Source: Prevotella sp. CAG:891
GTDB taxonomy: Bacteria > Bacteroidota > Bacteroidia > Bacteroidales > Bacteroidaceae
Direction: 5' to 3'
Length of the DNA stretch: 8,454 nt
Assembly: GCA_000437675.1 (NCBI GenBank)
Contig: FR901754.1
Span: 12,884-21,337, forward strand
Below the pieces are notes generated by a model, which made no database searches, was not told where the DNA came from, and was given only the letters and a program-made list of their open reading frames with translations. Shown one piece after another: positions 1-6,574 of the stretch (position 1 is its first letter; every line of letters starts with the position of its first letter). The translations under genes were made by a program, and so were the position numbers.

Positions 1-371
1 TGCTCGACCCTCTGGCAACCGTTGTGGTGAGTTTCTTCATCGTAAAGGTGGCCATTCAGCTGTTTGTGCCGAGTATGGAGGAATTGCTCGAAAAGTCGCT
101 CCCGGCCGACGAGGAACGCTTCATCGTCGAAACCATTCTGCAACAGCCGGGGGTGAGCGACCCGCACAACCTGCGTACCCGCCACATCGGTAATTATTCG
201 GCCATTGAAGTGCATTTCCGCATGGACGGAAGCACCTCGCTCAACGAGGCACACCGCGCCACGCGCGAAATTGAAGACCGCTTACGGCAAAAGTTTGGCA
301 ATCGTACTTTCATCACTACGCACGTTGAACCGTTGAAACCGGCCAACGTCCCCCACAACAATGCCGAATGA
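1..371 (+). CDS. Cation diffusion facilitator (CDF) transporter, C-terminal part (5' end outside window)
   Basis: This is the last ~123 codons of a CDF-family transporter, an inner-membrane divalent metal (Zn/Fe/Mn/Co-type)/H+ exchanger that usually exports metal from the cytoplasm. The reading frame is already open at base 3 and begins LDPLATVVVSFFIVKV, which matches the conserved LDPLA stretch at the start of the last transmembrane helix of CDF proteins. After that helix comes the soluble cytoplasmic domain: a helix with ETILQQPGV, a strand with HIGNYSAIEVHFRMD, the helix HRATREIEDRL, and the final strand THVEPL. These are the alpha-beta elements of the CDF dimerisation domain. The metal-site residues of the membrane domain lie upstream of the window, so the metal cannot be predicted. 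The GTG at 24 is an internal codon, not the start. The stop is followed by a terminator shared with the converging gene. Confidence 0.92.
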   Translation, partial: LDPLATVVVSFFIVKVAIQLFVPSMEELLEKSLPADEERFIVETILQQPGVSDPHNLRTRHIGNYSAIEVHFRMDGSTSLNEAHRATREIEDRLRQKFGNRTFITTHVEPLKPANVPHNNAE

Positions 372-392
372 CAGTTTATTTTGCTACTGAGT

Positions 393-439
393 CCCAAAAA
401 GCCCGAACCCCTTGCTATTGAAAGAGTTCGGGCTTTGGG
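393..439. terminator. Bidirectional intrinsic terminator between converging genes
   Basis: A perfect 11-bp inverted repeat, AAAGCCCGAAC (398-408) and GTTCGGGCTTT (426-436), encloses a 17-nt loop. CCC (393-395) and GGG (437-439) can extend it across a small bulge. Read leftward, the stem runs into TTTTT; read rightward it is followed by GGGTTTTA. It sits between the ends of the rightward CDF gene and the leftward acetyltransferase gene, so it probably terminates both transcripts. The structure is seen directly; the function is inferred. Confidence 0.65.
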
Positions 440-493
440 TTTATAAGTAAGGCGGCGGAAAGGCAGCGCATAGCGTCGTGTTTCCGTTAAAAC

Positions 494-1651
494 TTACACG
501 CGCAAAAATAGCTGCGCACGATACATTCGCCAAAGAATCCAGTAAATAAGGAGGCTGCACGAGGCGGCCAGCACCACTTGATACCAGGCTGAACCGATGT
601 AGGGTTCTAAGCCGTAGAGCAGGGAGTGGGGAATACAGCGGAACTGAATACACAGGGTCAGCATGTAGGCCGCAATGGAGTTCATGCCGTAAACGCGGAG
701 CCAGTTCAGGCCGAAACGGAAGTGGCAAACGTCGATAACGTAGTAAAACAAGGCCATGAGCATGAAGCAGTAGCCACTGCTGACAAGCACCATCGACGAA
801 GTCCAAAGTTTTTTAATAACCGGATGGTCAAAATTCCACAGCCACCCCAAACCTGCCATGATGAGGCCCAATACAGCCAGCACCATAGCCTTACGCCAAG
901 GGGCCAGTTTGCCGCTTTTGAGCAACATACCGGCAAAAGTGCCGCTCATTACGCTCACCACAAACGTCAGGCTGCTGAGAATCCAGGTGTAGCGATACCA
1001 AGGGGCAAATTCCACCGCTCCGGCCGCATTCACCACAGCTGCATCGCGAAAACGCCCCAATACGCTGCGGTCAATCCATTCGGCAAGGTTGCCGTCGGGC
1101 GTATAGTTACCGCCACCGAAGCCATCGATGGTAATCCACTCCATAGACCCCCAATAGCCCAACAGCAAGGCAAGGGCTATGAAAATTTGCGTTTTCCACG
1201 AAGTAAACACAAAGAACAATGCGGCAAACAAATAGCCCACGGCAATGCTCTGAAGGGTGTTCGAGTAGAGGTAAATGCGCGAAGCATCGAGACCAAGCAG
1301 ATTGCCCTGACACAGCATACCAAACAGCCACAACAGCACAAAACGCTTGAACAAACGGCGAAACAATTCGCGGCGCGAAGCTCCTTTCCGGTAGCGCGAC
1401 ATGGAAAAGGGTATCGACACCCCCGACATGAAAAGGAACAAAGGCATGACCAAATCCCAAGGCGAAAATCCCTGCCAGTCGACATGGGTGAAATTCCACA
1501 TTAAGGCTTGAAACTTTTCGCCTTCGACGGCCCCCGACAGCGCGTGCATCACGCTTTCCAACCCGACGAGGAAGAAAAGGTCTAAGCCTCGCAGAATGTC
1601 TAACGAGGCCAGACGCTTTGGTTTTTGAGCAGATAAGGTTAACTTACTCAT
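494..1651 (-). CDS. HGSNAT/NagX-like transmembrane acetyltransferase (DUF5009, COG4299)
   Basis: This 385-residue polytopic inner-membrane protein has about ten hydrophobic segments. It resembles the family that includes lysosomal heparan-alpha-glucosaminide N-acetyltransferase (HGSNAT) and bacterial NagX-type proteins. Visible signatures are RLASLDILRGLDLF (residues 13-26), HVDWQGFSPWDLVMPLFLFM (56-75), a PVIKKLWTSSMVLVSSG block (277-293), and YGMNSIAAYM (321-330). By comparison with HGSNAT as I remember it, His56 sits where the catalytic acetyl-accepting histidine lies. The family moves acetyl groups from cytosolic acetyl-CoA across the membrane onto an amino sugar; the substrate here is unknown, but a peptidoglycan or glycan sugar is plausible. 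The start ATG has an A-rich leader (AAAAAGAAAACACC) and no Shine-Dalgarno. It lies 45 bp downstream of the isomerase gene on the same strand with no terminator between, so cotranscription is likely. Bacteroidota versions are usually annotated only as DUF5009 proteins. Confidence 0.87.
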   Translation of the reverse strand: MSKLTLSAQKPKRLASLDILRGLDLFFLVGLESVMHALSGAVEGEKFQALMWNFTHVDWQGFSPWDLVMPLFLFMSGVSIPFSMSRYRKGASRRELFRRLFKRFVLLWLFGMLCQGNLLGLDASRIYLYSNTLQSIAVGYLFAALFFVFTSWKTQIFIALALLLGYWGSMEWITIDGFGGGNYTPDGNLAEWIDRSVLGRFRDAAVVNAAGAVEFAPWYRYTWILSSLTFVVSVMSGTFAGMLLKSGKLAPWRKAMVLAVLGLIMAGLGWLWNFDHPVIKKLWTSSMVLVSSGYCFMLMALFYYVIDVCHFRFGLNWLRVYGMNSIAAYMLTLCIQFRCIPHSLLYGLEPYIGSAWYQVVLAASCSLLIYWILWRMYRAQLFLRV

Positions 1652-1696
1652 GTTGCAACCGGTGTTTTCTTTTTAAAAAAATGAACCGGGAAATGA

Positions 1697-2437
1697 TTAG
1701 TCCAGGCATTCGATGCTCGTCACAACAACATCTGTAGCCGGACGGTCGGCCTGACGGGTGGGCACCTGCTGAATTTGCTCAACCACTTCGAGTCCGCTTT
1801 CCACTTCGCCAAACACGGTGTATTGTCCGTCGAGGTGCGGCGTACCGCCCACAGTTTTGTAAGCCTCCATTTGTTCGGGCGAAAGTGCAGGAGCAGCTTC
1901 CTTCACCGTTTTGCGTGCCTGCGCTTCGAGTTCATCCTGCAAAGCCTGCAAGCCTTCGCGGTTGCGATTGCGGCGCATTTCCATGATTTCGCTACGGTGA
2001 GCCGCCACCAACGCATTGAAAGTTTGCTGCAATGCCTGCATTTCGAGCTGTTTGCCCAGTTGTTTGAGCTGTCCGTCGTTGTAGGTCTGTCCCCACACGA
2101 TGTAGAACTGGCTACCGCTCGAACGGCGTTCGGGGTTCACCTCGTCGGCCTGACGTGCAGCGGCCAATGCGCCCCGCTTGTGAAAGAACTGCGGCATGAT
2201 TTCGGCCTCAATGGTATAATCCGGACCGCCCACACCGAGCATTTTGCCCGCCGGTGCGCCCACCGAATCGGGGTCGCCGCCTTGAATCATAAAATCCTTG
2301 ATGACGCGATGAAACAGCGTGCCGTTGTAATACCCCTCGGCTGCCAGTTTCAGGAAATTGTCGCGGTGCTGGGGCGTTTCATCGTAGAGTTTCAGGGTGA
2401 TGTCGCCCAAAGTAGTGTGAATCAGAATACGTGCCAT
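1697..2437 (-). CDS. Cyclophilin-type peptidyl-prolyl cis-trans isomerase with internal helical insert
   Basis: This 246-residue protein catalyses cis-trans isomerisation of X-Pro bonds during protein folding. The cyclophilin core is clear: ILIHTTLGDITLKLYDE (4-20), the active-site strand FHRVIKDFMIQGGD (42-55) with catalytic Arg44, Phe49 and Gln52, then SGSQFYIVWG (107-116) and LDGQYTVFGEV (202-212). The tryptophan typical of cyclosporin-sensitive cyclophilins (position 121 of human CypA) is replaced by His201. Between SQFYIVWG and HLDGQ there is a charged, Gln/Glu/Arg-rich helical insert of about 80 residues (116-196) absent from short bacterial cyclophilins. I place the start at the ATG giving MARILIHTTLG; an in-frame upstream ATG at 2515 adds 26 residues that do not fit the family and would overlap the probable promoter. 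No signal peptide is seen, so it is probably cytoplasmic. It is the first gene of a likely two-gene leftward operon. Confidence 0.95.
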   Translation of the reverse strand: MARILIHTTLGDITLKLYDETPQHRDNFLKLAAEGYYNGTLFHRVIKDFMIQGGDPDSVGAPAGKMLGVGGPDYTIEAEIMPQFFHKRGALAAARQADEVNPERRSSGSQFYIVWGQTYNDGQLKQLGKQLEMQALQQTFNALVAAHRSEIMEMRRNRNREGLQALQDELEAQARKTVKEAAPALSPEQMEAYKTVGGTPHLDGQYTVFGEVESGLEVVEQIQQVPTRQADRPATDVVVTSIECLD

Positions 2438-2491
2438 GTAGCTTAATATCAGTAAATTAAGAAAAAAAGCGCGTTGGTTCGTAACGCACAG

Positions 2492-2499
2492 CGAAGTTA
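2492..2499 (-). promoter_or_regulatory. Possible -7 box of the isomerase/acetyltransferase operon
   Basis: On the minus strand the sequence reads TTTTTTTGTAACTTCGC. TAACTTCG differs by one base from the Bacteroidota -7 consensus TAnnTTTG and lies about 55 bp upstream of the isomerase ATG. A correctly spaced -33 TTTG is not visible; only a TTGAC lies upstream, too close. Candidate only. Confidence 0.3.
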
Positions 2500-2538
2500 C
2501 AAAAAAATTAGTCAATACTTTGCGCTAAAACAGAACAG

Positions 2539-2573
2539 TTTGAAAGGAGTTTAGAAAATATTCTGTAAATTTG
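2539..2573 (+). promoter_or_regulatory. Bacteroidota-type promoter for pepT
   Basis: TAAATTTG (2566-2573) matches the Bacteroidota primary-sigma -7 consensus TAnnTTTG exactly. A TTTG at 2539-2542 could be the -33 element, although the 23-bp spacing is slightly longer than usual. Transcription would begin shortly after 2575, giving a leader of about 55-60 nt before the pepT ATG. The box match is seen; the use as a promoter is inferred. Confidence 0.5.
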
Positions 2574-2637
2574 CGAAAGCAAAGCCGGAACTTATGGTGC
2601 CCCGGCGCAAGCATAACCTAAAAAATAAATACAAACC

Positions 2638-3861
2638 ATGGATATAGTAGAAAGATTCCTGAAGTACGTCAGCTTCGATACCCAGTCGGCCGAAGATGCC
2701 GGAAAAACTCCGAGTACCGACAAACAGCTGAAATTGGCTGAATACCTGAAACAAGAACTCACCGAACTTGGCATGACCGAGGTGGAACTCGACGCCAACG
2801 GCTATGTGTATGCCACACTCCCGGCCAATACCGATAAACCCCTGCCTACCATCGGCTTTATTGCCCACATGGACACCAGCCCCGACTGCTCGGGAGCCAA
2901 CGTGAAACCGCGTATCGTCGAAAACTACGACGGAACGGACCTGGTGCTCGATGCTGAGGCGGGTATCGTGTCGACGGTGAAGAAATTTCCCGAATTGCTC
3001 GACCACGTGGGCGAAGACCTGATTGTGACCGACGGACACACGCTGCTCGGTGCCGACGACAAGGCGGGTATTGCCGAAATCATGCAGGCCATGGAATACT
3101 TGCTGGCTCACCCCGAAATCAAGCATGGCAAGGTGCGCGTGGGCTTTAACCCCGACGAGGAAATTGGGCTGGGTGCCCATAAGTTCGACGTCGAAAAGTT
3201 CGGCTGCGAATGGGCCTACACCATGGACGGCGGCGAATTGGGCGAATTGGAATACGAAAACTTCAATGCAGCGAGCGCACACATCAGCGTGAAGGGCGTG
3301 AGCGTGCATCCGGGCTATGCCAAGGGCAAAATGGTGAACGCTGCCCGCGTGGCTGCTGAGTTTGCCGAACAAATGCCTACGCACGAAACGCCCGAACAAA
3401 CCACGGGCTACGAGGGCTTTTTCCACCTGCTCCACATCGAAGGCAATGTGGAACAGGCACAGCTCAGCTACATCATTCGCGACCACGACCGCGAACGCTT
3501 TGAACGCCGCAAGACTTTCTTGCAAAAGGCGGTGGAGTGGACCAATGCCCGCTACGGCGAAGGCACGGTAACTATCGAAATGGCCGACCAATACTATAAT
3601 ATGTGCGAAATGATTAAGCCCGTGCCGCACGTGGTTGACATTGTGCTTGAAGCCATGAAGGCTTGCAACATTCCGAGCCGCGTGCGTGCCATCCGTGGCG
3701 GAACCGACGGTGCGCAGCTGTCGTTCAAGGGACTGCCCTGCCCGAACATCTTTGCCGGCGGACTCAACTTCCACGGCCCGCACGAGTTCCTGCCCATTCC
3801 TTCGCTGAAAAAGGCTTCGGAACTGGTGGTTAAAATCGTGGAACTCACGGCACAACGATAA
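2638..3861 (+). CDS. pepT: Peptidase T (tripeptide aminopeptidase, M20B family)
   Basis: This cytoplasmic dizinc aminopeptidase of 407 residues removes the N-terminal residue from tripeptides, finishing the breakdown of imported or turned-over peptides to amino acids. The metal ligands and catalytic residues of the M20B family are all in place at nearly the numbering of E. coli PepT: His77 and Asp79 in IAHMDTSPD, bridging Asp140 in LLGADDKAG, the Glu174-Glu175 pair in NPDEEIG, Asp197 in TMDGGE, and His379 in NFHGPHEF. The dimerisation lid domain occupies about residues 205-330, including the conserved SVKGVSVHPGYAKGKMVNA stretch. Length and spacing are normal. The start is set by MDIVERFLKYVSFDTQS, the standard PepT N-terminus; the leader before it is A-rich (AAAAAATAAATACAAACC) with no Shine-Dalgarno. 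It is divergent from the isomerase gene, has its own promoter, and is probably monocistronic because a long hairpin follows it. Confidence 0.98.
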   Translation: MDIVERFLKYVSFDTQSAEDAGKTPSTDKQLKLAEYLKQELTELGMTEVELDANGYVYATLPANTDKPLPTIGFIAHMDTSPDCSGANVKPRIVENYDGTDLVLDAEAGIVSTVKKFPELLDHVGEDLIVTDGHTLLGADDKAGIAEIMQAMEYLLAHPEIKHGKVRVGFNPDEEIGLGAHKFDVEKFGCEWAYTMDGGELGELEYENFNAASAHISVKGVSVHPGYAKGKMVNAARVAAEFAEQMPTHETPEQTTGYEGFFHLLHIEGNVEQAQLSYIIRDHDRERFERRKTFLQKAVEWTNARYGEGTVTIEMADQYYNMCEMIKPVPHVVDIVLEAMKACNIPSRVRAIRGGTDGAQLSFKGLPCPNIFAGGLNFHGPHEFLPIPSLKKASELVVKIVELTAQR

Positions 3862-3910
3862 AACCCCGCTGCGGACTCCCTACCGCACGCAGCAATGTTC
3901 ATAAAGTAAC

Positions 3911-3957
3911 CCGACCGGTTTGAGCCACGGACTGTGCCGTTAGCTCAAATCGGTCGG
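3911..3957 (+). terminator. Long hairpin after pepT, probable terminator
   Basis: CCGACCGGTTTGAGC (3911-3925) pairs with GCTCAAATCGGTCGG (3943-3957) over 15 positions, with one G-U pair. The 17-nt loop contains a smaller ACGG/CCGT stem (3927-3930 with 3937-3940). It lies between pepT and the antiporter gene. It is followed by TGTATTTATC and not by a clear T-run, so termination may be partial or the hairpin may protect the pepT mRNA 3' end. A weaker GCTGCG/CGCAGC dyad (3868-3893) sits just before it. Confidence 0.5.
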
Positions 3958-4016
3958 TGTATTTATCAGCATCAAGCAGATATTACACATTCCTACTAAG
4001 CTATTTTTTTTGAAAA

Positions 4017-6275
4017 ATGGAGAGCTTTATTTCCGATCTTGCCCTCATTCTCATTACCGCCGGTATTGTGACGCTGGTGTTCAAGCGGCTCAAGCAGCCT
4101 CTTGTGCTGGGCTACATTGTGGCCGGATTCCTGGCCGGGCCGCACATGCCCTACACCCCTTCGGTAAGCAACATGGAGAGCATACAAACCTGGGCCGACA
4201 TTGGCGTAATCTTCCTGATGTTTACGCTCGGACTTGAATTTTCGTTTAAAAAAATTGTCAAGATGGGCGTGGGGCCCATCATTGCCGCCTGCAGCGTCAT
4301 GTTTTGCATGATGAGTGTGGGCAGTGCCGTGGGGCACCTGTTTCATTGGGGAGCCATGAACAGCCTTTTCCTCGGCGGTATGCTTGCCATGTCGAGTACC
4401 ACGATTATTTACAAAGCCTTCGACGACCTCGGGCTGCGGCAAAAAAAGTTTGCCGGCGAAGTACTCAGCGTGCTCATTCTCGAAGACATACTCGGCATTT
4501 TGCTCATGGTGGTGCTCAGTGCGCTGGCTGTGAGCCGCCAGTTTCAGGGCATTGAGCTCGTAGGCAGCCTTTTCCAACTCGGCTTTTTCCTTATTCTTTG
4601 GTTTGTAGTGGGTGTGTATGTCGTGCCCTCGTTTCTGCGCAAAGCCCACCGCTGGATGAACAAAGAAACCCTGCTGGTTGTAAGCATCGGCCTTTGCTTT
4701 ATGCTCGTGGTCATTGCCAACAAGGCCGGCTACAGTTCGGCTTTCGGTGCCTTCATGATGGGCAGCATATTGGCCGAAACCGTTGAGGCAGAGAGCATTG
4801 AGCGCGTGGTATCGCCCGTCAAGGACTTGTTTGGTGCCATTTTCTTTGTGTCGGTCGGCATGTTGGTCAACCCCGAAGTGCTCATGCAGTACTGGCTGCC
4901 CATCGTTGTGCTGTGTGTAGCCATCATTCTGGGTCAGGCGGTGTTTGGCACCACCAGTTTCCTGCTTTCTGGTCAACCCTTCCGCACTGCCATTCAGGGT
5001 GGTTTTTCGCTGGCACAGATTGGTGAATTTGCCTTTATCATTGCCTCACTCGGCATTTCGCTCCATGTTACCGACGATTTTCTTTACCCCGTTGTGGTGG
5101 CAGTGAGCATCATCACCACCTTCTTTACGCCTTACATGATTCGTGCCGCCCGCCCTGTGGCCGATGCCTTTGAACGCATCATGCCTGCCCAGGTGGTGCA
5201 ACACCTGAGCGAACGCGGACGACACGGAAAGAACACGGCCACGGCCAAGGCACAAACGGGGCTTTGGCGCAAACTGCTCACAGCACTCGTCAGCCAGGTG
5301 GGGGCTTACCTCACGCTGAGCATCGGCGTCATTGCCATCAGTTTTGCCGTGTTGCTGCCGCTGTGTCGGGGTGCCTTGGGCCATTGGCCGGGCAACATCA
5401 GCTGCGGTTTGCTCACCTTGTTGGCCGCATCGCCTTTTCTGCGTGCCATCGTTATGCGCAAAAATCATTCGGAGGAGTGGAAGCAGCTGTGGTTGCGTGA
5501 CGAATTTCATCGCGTGAGTCTTTGTTTTACCTTTGGCATACGCTATGGCATAGCTGCTGCTACTATATATTATGTACTCGACTTTCTTTCGCCCTTCCGC
5601 TGGTACTTCCACATTGCCACGGCGCTTGTGGTGATGTTACTGTTCATCGTGTCGCGCCGCATCAAATGGACGAGTATCAAACTGGAGCGTACTTTCCTGC
5701 AGAACCTTCGCTCGCGCGAAACACTGGCACGGGCCGATGCTGCCACCGAACCGGGATATGCCGGCCGACTTACCAGCCGCAACATACACATTGCCGAACT
5801 TGACGTGCCCGATGATTCGGCATGGGCAGGCAAACGTCTGCGCGAACTGGAGTTCAGCCATCGCGACGGCGTGATGATTGCCGCCATTGTGCGCGGGGCG
5901 CACCGACAGAATGTGCCCGATGGCGATGCCATGATTTTTCCGGGCGACCGCATTGAGGCTATCGGCAGCGACGACAGCTTGCAGGCCTTTGCGCAGCGAC
6001 TGACGCAGGAACATACCGATTTGCCCCTGTCGAACAGCCGCTTGCAGCTCCGCCGCGTTATTTTGCACGACGGTAGCTCGTTCATTGACAAGAGTTTGCG
6101 CCTCAGCGGCATTCGTTCGCAGTTCCACTGCTCGGTCGTTGGTTTTGAAGACAGCGAAGGAAACATTGTGCCGGCTACTGCCGACCGCCTGATTTGTCGC
6201 GCCGATGCCATGTGGATTGTGGGCGAGGACGAGGCCGTACGGCAGTTGATGAAGCAGAGCGGTGCGCGCGAATAG
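4017..6275 (+). CDS. CPA2-family cation:proton antiporter with extra membrane bundle and tandem TrkA-C domains
   Basis: This 752-residue inner-membrane transporter is predicted to exchange K+ or Na+ for H+. Residues 1-390 form the Na+/H+-exchanger domain of the CPA2 (KefB/KefC-type) family: LGYIVAGFLAGP (31-42), FTLGLEFSF (69-77), MLAMSSTTI (122-130), the ion-site pair Glu156-Asp157 in VLILEDILG, and GGFSLAQIGEFAFI (328-341). A second set of about four transmembrane segments follows (near 428-448, 460-480, 505-523, 531-546) behind a basic linker. The C-terminus holds two TrkA-C/RCK_C-like modules: residues 588-665, with LDVPDDSAWAGKRLRELEF and MIFPGDRIEAIGS, and 676-748, with VILHDGSSFIDKSLRLSGIR and AMWIVGEDE. 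There is no GxGxxG nucleotide-binding RCK_N domain. TrkA-C modules usually bind small ligands that gate transport. The ATG is chosen because it gives the family's short N-terminus before the first helix. No promoter is evident in the 59 bp between the hairpin and the start. Confidence 0.93.
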   Translation: MESFISDLALILITAGIVTLVFKRLKQPLVLGYIVAGFLAGPHMPYTPSVSNMESIQTWADIGVIFLMFTLGLEFSFKKIVKMGVGPIIAACSVMFCMMSVGSAVGHLFHWGAMNSLFLGGMLAMSSTTIIYKAFDDLGLRQKKFAGEVLSVLILEDILGILLMVVLSALAVSRQFQGIELVGSLFQLGFFLILWFVVGVYVVPSFLRKAHRWMNKETLLVVSIGLCFMLVVIANKAGYSSAFGAFMMGSILAETVEAESIERVVSPVKDLFGAIFFVSVGMLVNPEVLMQYWLPIVVLCVAIILGQAVFGTTSFLLSGQPFRTAIQGGFSLAQIGEFAFIIASLGISLHVTDDFLYPVVVAVSIITTFFTPYMIRAARPVADAFERIMPAQVVQHLSERGRHGKNTATAKAQTGLWRKLLTALVSQVGAYLTLSIGVIAISFAVLLPLCRGALGHWPGNISCGLLTLLAASPFLRAIVMRKNHSEEWKQLWLRDEFHRVSLCFTFGIRYGIAAATIYYVLDFLSPFRWYFHIATALVVMLLFIVSRRIKWTSIKLERTFLQNLRSRETLARADAATEPGYAGRLTSRNIHIAELDVPDDSAWAGKRLRELEFSHRDGVMIAAIVRGAHRQNVPDGDAMIFPGDRIEAIGSDDSLQAFAQRLTQEHTDLPLSNSRLQLRRVILHDGSSFIDKSLRLSGIRSQFHCSVVGFEDSEGNIVPATADRLICRADAMWIVGEDEAVRQLMKQSGARE

Positions 6276-6312
6276 CGTGTGGCATCAGCGTGCGTCACGT
6301 TTCTTAATTATA

Positions 6313-6510
6313 GAAGAAGTCGTCTGAACTTTTATGAATTTCAAGATTTGCCTTTATTTTTGAGGCGTTTTTGGGTCTTGAAGGAAGGAGTGTTGCGAGC
6401 TACACGACTGATGAATGGTCAAAAAACGGCCCAAACGAAAGGTGAAAATTGAATTTAGAAGAGATAAATCTCCAAATCAAATCCTCGTCAGAAAAGTTTA
6501 GACGACTTCG
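6313..6510. mobile_element. MITE-like element with 18-bp terminal inverted repeats
   Basis: GAAGTCGTCTGAACTTTT (6316-6333) and AAAAGTTTAGACGACTTC (6492-6509) are inverted repeats matching at 17 of 18 positions, 158 bp apart. Directly outside them, AATTATA occurs on both sides (6306-6312 and 6511-6517), which looks like a 7-bp target-site duplication. The ~198-bp interior has no convincing gene, so this would be a non-autonomous insertion mobilised by a transposase elsewhere, or the remnant of a deleted IS. The interior contains TATTTTTG (6355-6362), an exact TAnnTTTG match pointing toward the protease gene but without a clear -33 partner. Because AATTATA is itself nearly palindromic, the exact ends are uncertain by a few bases. 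The repeats are seen directly; mobility is inferred. Confidence 0.6.
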
Positions 6511-6574
6511 AATTATACGATGTGGAATTCTTTTCAACATCTTGATAAAATGCACACACCTAAATACTGATTGC

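Noticed and set aside
626..1504. A 292-codon + strand frame opposite the acetyltransferase.
   Set aside because: Antisense shadow of a clear membrane protein gene; the translation is His/Gln/Lys-rich with no domain features.
2438..2515. Upstream in-frame start for the isomerase, adding 26 residues.
   Set aside because: The added sequence is not part of the cyclophilin family and overlaps the likely promoter; the internal ATG gives the normal N-terminus.
2551..3855. A 434-codon minus-strand frame opposite pepT.
   Set aside because: Antisense shadow; pepT is unmistakable on the other strand and the His/Phe/Val-rich translation is typical of reverse-complement reading.
3996..4976. A 326-codon minus-strand frame opposite the antiporter gene.
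   Set aside because: Antisense shadow; low-complexity His/Glu/Lys translation with no recognisable motif.
6288..6305. A small CGTG/CACG hairpin followed by TTTCTT just after the antiporter stop.
   Set aside because: A 4-bp stem is too weak to call a terminator with any confidence.
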